A stretch of 64,000 nucleotides of DNA. Origin: Rebecca billardiae RCC1528 (taxonomy: Eukaryota > Haptophyta). A model generated the notes under the pieces. It searched no databases, was not told where the DNA came from, and saw only the letters and a program-made list of their open reading frames with translations. Numbering within the stretch: the stretch's first letter is position 1; every line of letters starts with the position of its first letter. Made by a program: the position numbers and the translations under genes. This document shows, piece after piece, positions 19,726 through 29,276 of this stretch. The stretch is taken from NCBI GenBank assembly GCA_965240325.2, contig OZ251238.1, forward strand, positions 558,001 through 622,000, written 5' to 3'.

Positions 19726-20570
19726 GGGAGTTGTTTCTTCCAGGTGCGTGTGCGTCGGCGGTAGGCCGCCCTCAGCCCTCGCTCTCTCCACTCGTGCACC
19801 TGCCCTGCTTGCTCTCTGCTTTCGATGGGGGCGCCTCGGAGCCGCTTCGAGGCGTCCCCGTCTGCAATCTTCTCATGCTCTATCTGCTTTCGATGGGGGC
19901 GCCTCGGAGCCGCTTCGAGGCGTCCCCGTCTGCAATCTATCTTCTCATGCTCTGCTTTCGATGGGGGCGCCTCGGAACCGCTTCGAGGCGTCCCCGTCTG
20001 CAATCTTCTCATGCTCTGCTTTCAATGGGGGCGCCTCGGAACCGCTTCGAGGCGTCCCCGTCTGCAATCTTCTCATGCTCTGCTTTCGATGGGGGCGCCT
20101 GGGAACCGCTCCCAGGCGTCCCCGTCTGCAATCTTCTCACGCTTCGCAGTCTCGCTTGCCTTCATCGCCTGGCGGGTGGGTGCTGCTCTCTCCTTCTCTG
20201 CCGCCTCCTCTGCAGTCTGCCGTGCACTGCTGTGTGTGGGATGCGACCTGCTACCTTATCTGACGCTACGCGTGCGTGTCTCGCGCCTGCTTCCCGCCTG
20301 CGCCGCCGCCGCCGCGCATGTTTTCGTGCCCACTGTCTCATGCCGTCTGGATCGTCCTTACTCATACAACCCTGCGGGGAGCCCCTCTGGGCCTCTGCCG
20401 CCTTCGGTCCTCGCGCTACCCCTTCGGCGGCCTCGGCCTCTTCGGGCCCCCGGCCACCACCCCTGCGGGGTGTGGCATTCCACACCTCCTTCTGGGTGGA
20501 GGCCCTCGAGGCCTCTGCCTCCTGCGGCGCCGCGCTCTGCCCAAACTTGCGTTGGGGGGGGGGGGGGGGG
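19726..20570. repeat. Second-order duplication including 64-68-bp array 2
   Basis: The segment starting GGGAGTTGTTTCTTCCAGG at 18866 recurs at 19726 (period 860 bp), so the whole block is a tandem duplication. It carries a second array with units at 19818, 19886, 19954, 20018 and 20082 (two units are 68 bp because of a four-base insertion). It ends in a 17-base poly-G run at 20554-20570. Confidence 0.85.
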
Positions 20571-20794
20571 TCGGCTGCCAGCGCCTGCGGTCTACGTGCT
20601 CCATCGAGTACTTCCTCTTCGGCGTCTAGGCGGTCATCGGCTTCTGTCGGCGTAGTTGCTCGAATGCATCGGCGAGTCCTTCCTGGTCGGCGTCGCATCC
20701 TGGACGGCTTCGGGGGTGTGACCTAGTCACCTCACGCGTTTATCAACGCGGCCCCCACCTCAATCTACTCTCATGTGGGTCTACCGAGTGAGTT

Positions 20795-21069
20795 ATGGTT
20801 GTATAACCGCTCGGTTATGCGGGTATAACTCACCGGTAGCCCTCATGAGGGCGGGCTGGCAGCCAGGGTCCGGCTGCCTGGAGGTTTTCCGGTCGTCAAG
20901 CCGAGCCAGGCCCGGATTGGGCGCGGGCCTGGATTGGCTCAGCAGCTTGGCAAGCCATGCGCGTCTGGGTGCGGCCGCGCTCGCTGGCTGCACCCGCGGC
21001 GCGGCGGCCGGCGTGGCTGCTCTGGTCACCGCTGCGCTGGTGGCTGCTCCTCCTCTGGGAGTTGTTTCT
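20795..21069. repeat. 275-bp direct repeat, right copy
   Basis: Apparently identical to 18604-18878. Its right flank (21070-21192) is a mosaic that includes a segment also found at about 20496-20552 (GGTGGAGGCCCTCGAGGCCT onward). It runs into the next dispersed element at 21193. Confidence 0.85.
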
Positions 21070-21192
21070 CCCTGCCCTCCCACCCTGCTGGTTGCTGGGT
21101 GGGCATGGCCTTGGGTGCGCGCGGTGTCGGGGGGGTGGAGGCCCTCGAGGCCTCTGCCTCCTGCGGCGCCGCGCTCTGCCCAAACTTGCGTA

Positions 21193-21839
21193 GTCCTCGT
21201 GAACGCCGACGCCAACTGCTGGCCGAAGGTGGGCACGCCGCCTGGCATGTCGATGCCGAGGCGGCTGCGTGTGTTCCTACTCAGTGGGATTTACGGTGGG
21301 CATGCCGCTCGCCGTCGACGAGACGCGGTGCGTGCTGAGCGCCTGCGGACTCGTCGACTGAACCTCCACCTGACCGCCCGGGAGCAGCACTGCTGGGGAC
21401 CTAACCTGAAAAACCCAATCGTGTTGGGAGGCAGGGGGTCACATGAGCCCTAAGTGCAGCGCCGCAGGACCGGGCGGTCGGACGGCGGGTGTTGTGGTCC
21501 CGCCGCCCGAGCACCAGACCAACGGGCCCTGGGTGGGCGGGTTGCCGAAAGATGTTGGTCGGTGCACGCGACGCGCCACCCGCGTGCGAGCCGCCGCCGC
21601 CGGCGACGCAGGGCCACGAGCCCGGCTGCAGCCATCTCGCGCGCCCGCGCCTGGCGAAGCAGCCAGGGGGCGCCGGAAACAGCAGATCTCCGCGGCGACA
21701 AACCCGGACAGACTGTTTGTCCGGGAGCAGCGCTTTGAGGCGATGGTCTGGTAGAGGGCGATGTGGCTGATGAGCGGCGCTGGCGCCCGGCGTTCTTGTC
21801 GTCCTCTTAGACAATCAGTTATTGTACCAATAACCCCAC
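21193..21839. repeat. Three-copy interspersed element, copy B
   Basis: Block U1 starts at 21193 with an internal deletion of about 35-45 bp after GGGATTTAC. A private middle segment (about 21314-21542) follows, then block U2 at 21543-21839. It abuts copy C directly, so B and C are arranged in tandem. Confidence 0.85.
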
Positions 21840-22848
21840 GTCTAGCCGTCCTCGTGAACGCCGACGCCAACTGCTGGCCGAAGGTGGGCACGCCGCCTGG
21901 CATGTCGATGCCGAGGCGGCTGCGTGTGTTCCTACTCAGTGGGATTTACGTGTCCTCATGCCTTGGCGAGCGGCAGCAGATGCGGTGGGCATGCCGCTCG
22001 CCGTCGACGAGACGCGGTGCGTGAGTGATCCCGTTTCATGGTGTGTTGGGGAGCACCGCGTGGAGGAGAAATCCCATTGAGTGATGGGAAGGAAAGGGGC
22101 AAGGCACGTGTGAGTCGCGCACGCACGAGGGCCGGCCAGCGGGGGCTGGGCAGGTGGGGCAGTGCGAGTGAGATGGAACCCGAAGAGTAGAGATAGCAGG
22201 CAGCCCGCCCCGCGGGCGCGGCGCTGCGGAAGCAGGAGAAGGCTAGACGGCCTTTGCGGATGCTGTGAATGGCCCGCGGGTGCGCACGGGGCCCGGCGCG
22301 CGGTGTGCCGCCAGCGGTCCTTGTGTAGGAGCCGGCTGGCGTTGGCACCGGGGCGATCCCGAGGCAGGGCGGGAGAGATGGAGCAGCGATCCGCGTGGGG
22401 GCGCACCCACGGAGGAGGAGGCATGTGGCGAAGAGGGAACGGTGGCGATCGGGGGTGCGGAAGAGACAAAGTGCGCACGCACGCAGAGAGAGAAGAGGCG
22501 GTGGCCCGAAGCGCGAGGGGGCGCGATGCGGAGCGTTGCTTACCGCTGAGTTGCCGAAAGATGTTGGTCGGTGCACGCGACGCGCCACCCGCGTGCGAGC
22601 CGCCGCCGCCGGCGACGCAGGGCCACGAGCCCGGCTGCAGCCATCTCGCGCGCCCGCGCCTGGCGAAGCAGCCAGGGGGCGCCGGAAACAGCAGATCTCC
22701 GCGGCGACAAACCCGGACAGACTGTTTGTCCGGGAGCAGCGCTTTGAGGCGATGGTCTGGTAGAGGGCGATGTGGCTGATGAGCGGCGCTGGCGCCCGGC
22801 GTTCTTGTCGTCCTCTTAGACAATCAGTTATTGTACCAATAACCCCAC
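21840..22848. repeat. Three-copy interspersed element, copy C (long form)
   Basis: Block U1 (21840-22004) is followed by CGACGAGACGCGGTGCGTG, shared with copy B, then about 530 bp of private sequence to 22551. Block U2 is at 22552-22848. The junction GCG/GTGCGTGAGT and the end CTGAG before TTGCCGAAAG look like splice sites, but removing that segment does not give copy A exactly. Confidence 0.85.
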
Positions 22849-23084
22849 TTATAGCTACTAGACGCATCACACAGCGCTCACGGCTCAGGCTCAGCCTCAG
22901 GCAGGCGAGATTGACGACGCTCATACGCGCACACGACATGATGATCGTCCGCCGATGGCGGATGATCGCCGCCATCCATCGTCATCATCGTACGACGGAC
23001 TCTTGACTCCGACCCGCCGCCGCGGCCTCGTCGGCTGTTGTCGTCGTGTCACTGGTCAGCAGCAATCGCAGCATCGTCTCGTCA
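22849..23084. other. Gene 3' flank
   Basis: A short spacer between element copy C and the stop codon of the glycoside-hydrolase-like gene. It is rich in ATC/GATG/CGTC triplets. No gene seen. Confidence 0.5.
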
Positions 23085-25764
23085 TCACTCCCCTGCCGCC
23101 AGGCGCCCGCCATGCTGGTGGCCTGGCGCCGCGTCGTCGGTGACGACGAAGCAGAGAAACGAGCGCGGGGCCAGCGAGACGTTGTCCAGCGCGAGCGCCG
23201 ACCGAGCGTCGAGCCGCGCGGCGGCGGCAGGTGGCACGTGCCACGGGCGCGCGTGCTCGTCGGAGCGCAGCGAGCCGTGCCAGCTGACGTGCACGCGCGC
23301 CCTCGGGGCGAGGCCGGCGTAGTGCAGCGGCGCGCGCACGCCGCGCAGGCTGAGCGCGCGGCTCGTCGGGTTGAACGCGAAGCCGAGCGCGCGCTCGCGC
23401 GCGCCGCGCGCCGGGTCGACGTGCACGGACAGCTCGGCGGCGCGGCCGCTCGGCCTTCGCACATGCAGCACGTCGGCGCCGAGCACGGCCGCGTGCGCGC
23501 GCAGGTGTGCTACCCAGCGGCGCCAGAGCTCGGCCTCCGCGTCGCCCGCGCGGCCGTCGGGGAAGAGCCGCGTGCCGCGCGCGGAGGGCAGGTTGCCCTG
23601 CCCCACGTACGACGCCAGCGCCCACTCCAGCAGCTCGAGCCGCGCGCCGCTGCCGGCGGGCAGCGCCTCGATTCGCTCGAGGTTGAGCGCGACCCAGCCG
23701 GCACTCGGCGGCTTGTGTCGCGAGCCATCGTACAGATACATGCGGCCTGTGGTGAGGTGCTCCCAGCTGCCCGCCGCGTCGCGCGGGATCGTGCGCGTCC
23801 ACGCGTCCGTGTACCCCATCGTCTCCTGCGGCGGCGCGCGGCGCGCGCGGCGCGTGGGTGCGCGCGCGGCCGTGGCCACAGACAGGCTGTGCGCGGCCGT
23901 GGCCGCAGGGGCTGGCGCGGAGAGCGCGCGCGCGGCGAGCGCGCGCGGCCGCTCGGCGGCGCACCCACCTTGTTGGTGCCGCCGGTGAGCCAGTACGGGT
24001 CGGGCACGGTGAGGTAGAGCTGCGTCTCCTCGCGCAGCTGCCGGTACCACCCGACCGTCGCCTCGAACTGCGCGAGCTGCGAGTTGGCGAGCTCGGCGTA
24101 GCCTGTGAGCGCAGTGGGCGCGCACGCGGCGCCCTCATACGGTCCGTCCGTCTCAAGCAGTTTCAGCCCGGTCCGGGTGAAGAAGGCGAGGACGCGCGCG
24201 CGGAAGTCGGCGTGGAAGCGCGTGGCGAAGCTCGCGATCCCCGCGGGCGCGCCCGAGTCCGGGTCGATGCACTGCGCCGCCGCGCTCATATTCGGCGGGT
24301 TCTGCAACAGTACGTAACCGCCAACCGCCACGCCGAGCGCGCGTGCGTACTCCACATCTGCGCGGATCCGACGTTCGTACGCGGCCTCGGGCGAGGTGGG
24401 GTCGAAGCCGCTGCCGAAGCTGAGCACGACGGCGTCGAGGCCTGCGCGACGCGATCGGCGCGCGCCGCGACGCCTCAGCGCGCCGCGCGCCGCGCGCGGC
24501 GCGAGCGCCGCCGCAGCGCTGTGTGGGCGGCGCCGCGCGTTCGCGCGCGCGCGTGCTCGTCACAACCTCGCGCAAAGCGCGCACCGACGGCTGCGGCCTG
24601 GCGCACGGCGCGGCGCACGCTGGGCGACGAGGCGTCGCTGAGCGCAAAGTAGAGCGGCGCCTGGAGCAGCTGCGGCGCAAGCGTGCGCAGCACCCTCCGC
24701 CGCGCCAGCGACTGCCGCTCCGCCTCGTCGCTGTCGTGCAGCAGCACGTGCACGCGCATGAACGCACACGACGCGCCGAGCGGCAGACGACGCGCCGGGC
24801 CGAGGGGGTATGCGACGCGGAGCAGCAGCCGGGGCCAGGCCGGGTCGCCCTGGAGCGCGCCGTCGCGCGAGTTGTTCGAGTACGGCGCGTCGACGTGCCA
24901 CGCCGCGTAGTCCATCCGCCGCGCCGCGTACGGCCCGGACTCCGCCATCCCGAGTCCGGACGCGCGCGCCCACTCCGTCATCCGCGGAACAAAGTCTGTC
25001 TCCACGCGGACGCGCGCCGCGCTGCCCTCCTGCACGCGCACGAGCTCGGAGGCGAGGTCGTCGACGACGAGGAGGGCGGAGGGCTCGCGGCCGAGAGCGC
25101 TCGGCGCCGATGCGCCGTGGCCCACCTCCACCCACTTGGCGAGCAGCGGCAGCCCGTCGTACAGCTCGTAGTGAAGGGTGACGCGCACGGCCGAGAGGCA
25201 CGCGCCCGCGCCCGGCGGCGGCGCAAAGCGCACGGCGAGGTGCACGCCGCGCGGGGGCCAGGGCACGCCCTCGGGCGGGCGGGTCCACGCGGCCGGGCGC
25301 CACCGGAAGCGCGCCTCGGGCTCGCTCACCGCGTACCCCGCGTACCGGAACGCGCGCGGGTCGAGCGCCAGGCTCGAGCGCTCGGTCGGGTCGAAGAGCG
25401 CGAGACGCTTTGGCGCGAGGAGGCCGCCGACGGGCGCGCTCGCCGTGCACAGCGGCGCGGGGGTGCGCTCGTCGGGCGTCGGCTGGATCAGCCGCACGCG
25501 CAGCTCCGCCTCGGCCGCGGGCGCGCGGAGGAAGAGCTCGCCCGTCCGCTCGTGCGCGAGCTCGATCGTTGCCCAGTTGGGCGAGATGACGAATTGGCGG
25601 CGGACGAGGCCGTTGGAGAGGGTGACGACGTCGCCGTCGAGGCTGAGAGAGACGCGCGCGCGCGTGTCGATCGGGTGCACCAGCCAGTCCGCGCCACGCG
25701 AGGCCGCGGACGCGCCGATGAGCAGCAGCGCAATCGCGCCGCCATGGAAGGCGGCAGCCCGCAT
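23085..25764 (-). CDS. Secreted glycoside-hydrolase-like protein (alpha-galactosidase-like)
   Basis: Three exons, 25764-24567, 24441-23969 and 23825-23085, join in frame (phases 1 and 0; introns of 125 and 143 bp) to give 803 aa. Residues 1-22 form a signal peptide (FHGGAIALLLIGASAAS). An N-terminal beta-rich part (VTLSNGLVRRQF, WATIELAH) precedes a barrel-like part: LDAVVLSFGSGFD across splice 1, KLLETDGPYEGAACA, LTVPDPYWLTGGTNK|ETMGYTDAW across splice 2, TIPRDAAGSWEH, YLYDGSRHKPPSAGW, and DVLHVRRPSGRAAEL...HVDP...FNPTSRA. From memory these motifs match a bacterial family annotated as alpha-galactosidase-like or hypothetical; the exact GH family is not certain. DGPYEG is the likeliest catalytic site. 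The predicted location is secreted or endomembrane, acting on glycans. Head-to-head with the GSCFA gene at 133 bp. Confidence 0.75.
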
Positions 25765-25897
25765 TCTGTTGACGCCCTCGGCCTGACTCGGTTCCGAGTC
25801 GCGGCGCCGGTTCAAGGGCCGGTTGTCCTTGCAGCTGGGTCTTCCCGTCGTCGGGTGCCGCGGTGGGCGGCTGGGCGCGCGCATCTACGCCGTCACG
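25765..25897. promoter_or_regulatory. Very short divergent promoter
   Basis: Only 133 bp separate the ATGs of the glycoside-hydrolase-like gene (-) and the GSCFA gene (+). Both 5' UTRs and the core promoters must fit here, or the 5' UTRs must overlap. This is the tightest head-to-head spacing in the window. Confidence 0.55.
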
Positions 25898-27376
25898 ATG
25901 ACGACGACGACGCTCGAGCAAGCCGTGCAGACGTGCCTCGAGCTGGACGCGATCGTCGCGCGGCTGCGGCAGAGCCTGCTCGCGAGCGTCGCCTCCGCGC
26001 GCGACGCCGAGCCCTCGCGCTCCAGCTGGCAGGTCGACCGGGGCGGCGAGGAGCTGCAGGACTGCGCGCTGCAGGTCGCGCTGCTCCTGGGCGGCCGCGC
26101 GCCGACGGACGAGTGCAAGCGCGAGCTGATCGGCGGCCTGCGCGCGCACGACGGGGACGAGCGCGTCGCCTCGTTCCTGCAGCGCTGGGCGCAGCTCCTG
26201 CTCGTCACCGGCGCGGTCGCCACAGGAAATGACGCGCCACGGCTCGCCTACGCAGACTGGTACCGCGGCGCGCCGGGCGAGTGCTGCCACATGCCGTCGC
26301 TCGCGTCGCTGCGCGACGGCGAGGACGGGCTCGAGCGCTTCGTGCTGCACGGCTGGCTCCCGCGCACGCCGCCCATCCGCCGCGACTCGCGCGTCACCGC
26401 GCTCGGCTCGTGCTTTGCTGACGAGGTGCGGATCTGGCTGCGCGAGCGAGGCATCGCTGTGAACGCGGACTTCCGGACCGCCGCCGGCTCGTACCCGCAC
26501 GTGGAGGACGCGTTCGTGCCGCTGCTGCAGTGCGCGGCGGGCCTCGTCAACACCTTCGTCCTGCGCCAGCAGTTCGAGTGGGCGCTCGACGGCGCCGACT
26601 TTGACGACGATCTGTGGCACGGCGCTCGCGGCTCGGTCACCGTGCCGACTGAGCTCGCGCGCCGGCGCACGCGCGAGCTGTTCGAGCGCACGGACGTGTT
26701 CGTGATCACGCTCGGGCTGAGCGAGGTGTGGTTCAAGCGGCGCGCCGACGCCGAGGGCGAGGGCGAGGGGCCGGGCCGTGAAGCCGCGCACAACGTCCTC
26801 TGGCGCGCCGTGCCCGCGCGCGCCTACTCGCGCGAGACGCACGGCTTCCGCGTCGCGAGCGTCGCAGAGAACGTGGCGAACCTGCGCGCGGTGCTGCGGC
26901 TCGTGTGGCGAGCGCAGCCGCACGCGACGGTGCTGCTCACGCTCTCGCCGATCCCGCTCACCGCCACCTTCCGCGGCGTCTCGTGCGTCACCGCCAACGC
27001 CGTGTCCAAGGCGAGCCTGCGCGCGGCCATCGACGAGTGCATGCGCGAGCGCGAGCACGCCGACGCGTGCGCGCGCGGCCAGCTGCTGTACTGGCCCGCG
27101 TATGAGATGATCAAGGAGGGTGTGGTCGAGCCGTACCTGCCAGACGGGCGGCACGTGCGCCCCGAGGTTGTCCAGCGCGTGCTCGCGCTCTTCGGCAAGC
27201 ACTACGTCGTGCAGCACAGCCGCGGCGACGTGCGAGCTGCGCCAGCCTCGGCCAATAAGGACGACACGATGGCGACGTCGGACGACGAGAGCGACGATGC
27301 CGAGGTCACGCGTGACCAGCGAGGAGGGCGCAACCTGTCGTCCACGCGCTCGCGCTCACACTCGCGCTCGCCTTGA
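25898..27376 (+). CDS. GSCFA-domain protein
   Basis: Single exon, 492 aa from ATG 25898, the first ATG in the frame. The family name motif is present as VTALGSCFADEVRIWL at about residues 166-181. Further family-like segments are VFVITLGLSEVWF, NVANLRAVLRLVW, TVLLTLSPIPLTATF, VSKASLRAAID, LLYWPAYEMI and LPDGRHVRPEVVQ. GSCFA proteins resemble SGNH/GDSL hydrolases; here the GSC segment, the TLSPIPL strand and the late Asp-x-x-His (DGRH) would form the active site. Function in eukaryotes is unknown; sugar or lipid de-esterification is a guess. An N-terminal helical region of about 160 aa precedes the domain. The C terminus is acidic (DDESDD) and ends in an RS-like tail. No signal peptide seen. 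Confidence 0.8.
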   Translation: MTTTTLEQAVQTCLELDAIVARLRQSLLASVASARDAEPSRSSWQVDRGGEELQDCALQVALLLGGRAPTDECKRELIGGLRAHDGDERVASFLQRWAQLLLVTGAVATGNDAPRLAYADWYRGAPGECCHMPSLASLRDGEDGLERFVLHGWLPRTPPIRRDSRVTALGSCFADEVRIWLRERGIAVNADFRTAAGSYPHVEDAFVPLLQCAAGLVNTFVLRQQFEWALDGADFDDDLWHGARGSVTVPTELARRRTRELFERTDVFVITLGLSEVWFKRRADAEGEGEGPGREAAHNVLWRAVPARAYSRETHGFRVASVAENVANLRAVLRLVWRAQPHATVLLTLSPIPLTATFRGVSCVTANAVSKASLRAAIDECMREREHADACARGQLLYWPAYEMIKEGVVEPYLPDGRHVRPEVVQRVLALFGKHYVVQHSRGDVRAAPASANKDDTMATSDDESDDAEVTRDQRGGRNLSSTRSRSHSRSP

Positions 27377-29276
27377 CGAATATGGCGCGTGGCAGCAATG
27401 CGCGGCCACCTGACTGCCGCGCTGCCGGCCATCAAATGACAAATATCAATATCAGCGCGCTGCCTGACAGTAGTGCGCTGGCGGCCGCCGGTATTATTAT
27501 TCGTCGTCAGCAGGGCTCCAAGACGGTACACCGGACACCGGTAAATACCGTACCGGTGCGTACCGGTGCGTACCGGTATGCACCGCCACAAACTGCCGCG
27601 CACCGGTGAGAGTCTCCGGGAGGGGTCGTGTGCGCCCGGAGTCCGGACCTGGACCACAGCACCCGCGCGAGTGCGGAGTACGCGGAGCTGTCACTTGTCA
27701 GTGTCCGAGGTCGGAGTCACTGCTGGCACTCTCAGGGGAGGCGAATACGCCGCCGATTTCGTCCAATAATTGGGCTGATGTTTCTATCAGTAAATAGGCC
27801 CAAAAATTTTCGTCGCCCCCGGGGGAGACACCCCCCGGACCCCCCCGCGGTGCGCGCACCGGTGTACCGGTACACCGGCGCGGTCGGCCACGGGCCGCCC
27901 TGCTCCGGGCCCGCCGACCGAATGCGCTGCGCGCCGCCGCGACGCTGTTAGCCGCGGTCGCGGAGTCGCCTGGACGCCTGATGAATAACTCATCATTATA
28001 ATTATATGATCATGATGCCGCGCCTGGCCTCGCCAAATGTTCCGATTTCAATCGCGCAGCAGTCTGCAGTGAGCGTGGTGAACGCAGTGACATCCCACAT
28101 GTGAGCGGTGCCGGGCTCCTGCGCCTTAGTGCCGCCGCCGACGGCGCTGCCAGCGCGACAGCGAGGATGCATGCAGCCGAGCACTGGCTGGTGCAAACAG
28201 CCACCTACCACGGGCAGCTCGGAGATGAGCGTGAGCGCTGCCGAAACGCAACTACCGCGCGCGCCACGACGGCGCGGCACTAGCTGATGCAGGCCGTACT
28301 GCCGGCACTGCTTCTGCGATCATGCGCCACGGTCGCAGATGACTGCGTGAGCAGCAAGCGGGAGGCGGGTCCGGAGGCACGTGCAGGCGCGCTCGCAGCC
28401 AAGGCCGGTTGGTCGGCCATCCGCCATCGTGCGGGCCACGTCACCACTCACCTCCGATCCGGATGTGGCCCAGTCCGGACGTCACGCGATCCGGGAAGAC
28501 GAATACGATTCGCTCGTAACGAACCGTTACACTAAAGTCACGGCCAGGCTCACGTCCCGTCCACCGATTACATATAGGCAGAATTGGCGGACGCGGTCTT
28601 TTTCTGACCGCCGCAATAGACCTCTCTATGCGATCTCAAAAACTCGAAACTCGGTCTCCTCCGGCCCTGAAAATCGTCCCCCGTCCCTTTTTCCAAGATC
28701 AAAGATCTTTTTGAAACGTGGTTAGTGCCCGCAGTGCGGGCTCCACGCTGCGCGCTCCGCCCTGCACCGCGGGCCATTAATAAATGGCGGGCCGTATTAT
28801 TATTACGCGGCGCGAAGTGCCGCGAACGCGGCATGAAAAAAAATCCCCCGCATCCCCACTGGGCGGAAGTGCGGACGGGTTACGGTAACGCCGAAAATCG
28901 ATTTCTTTACTGTGTATATTGCTGCGGCGCGCAGGGCCAGGGTGATTGGCGGCAGTAACAACTATAACTGATGACTGCATGCGCTGATTCTGATGAGTCT
29001 TGAGTGAGTGATCACTGCTGATCGTGAGTGATGTAACTAGCTCATACAGCCCCGCAGGTAGATCGCGGGTGTCGTCCGTGTCGTGGACCAGTTCAGCCCC
29101 AGTTAATGCGGGCCCAGCCAGCACCCCGCTCAGCGCTCCCCGCCCGCGGCGGGCTGCGGCGGGCTGCGCGCGGCGACGAGCGCGGTGCGCGGTGCGCCGC
29201 ATCACGTCCCCGCGTCAGCGTGTGCTTCCGCGCCGCCGGGCCGCGCGGTGCAGGCTTTGGCGGCACGCGTGCAGGG
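27377..29276. other. 1.9-kb convergent spacer, no recognised gene
   Basis: Between convergent GSCFA (+) and cyclic-DPG synthetase (-). It contains clustered ACCGGT palindromes (27530-27610, 27855-27880), a C/G homopolymer patch (27815-27850) and an AT-richer block at about 28560-28960 with GTATTATTATTACG. Short frames here are Arg/Ala/Pro-rich shadows. I see no coding signal. Confidence 0.5.
27479..27506. repeat. 28-bp dispersed repeat, copy 1
   Basis: The 28-bp sequence starting TGGCGGCCGCCGGTATTATT occurs here and again at 36138-36165. It is followed in both places by TCAGCAG (after a two-base insertion in copy 2). One copy follows the GSCFA gene and the other sits at the outer edge of foldback copy 2, so it may be a fragment of a longer dispersed element. 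Confidence 0.8.

Noticed and set aside
18522-20726. A 734-codon open + frame and several overlapping long frames
   Set aside because: The 64-bp unit lacks stops in all frames and is not a multiple of three, so the frames are repeat artefacts.
18604-21069. Calling an LTR retrotransposon
   Set aside because: Direct repeats lack TG...CA ends, no primer-binding site, polypurine tract or pol/gag similarity is visible between them.
21840-22848. Treating the middle of copy C as a spliced intron
   Set aside because: Donor and acceptor look plausible, but removing the segment does not reproduce the U1-U2 junction of copy A, and no protein is recognised on either side.
23046-24017. Long + frames opposite the glycoside-hydrolase-like gene
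   Set aside because: They are antisense shadows of exons 2 and 3 on the minus strand, which join across introns into a continuous family-like protein.
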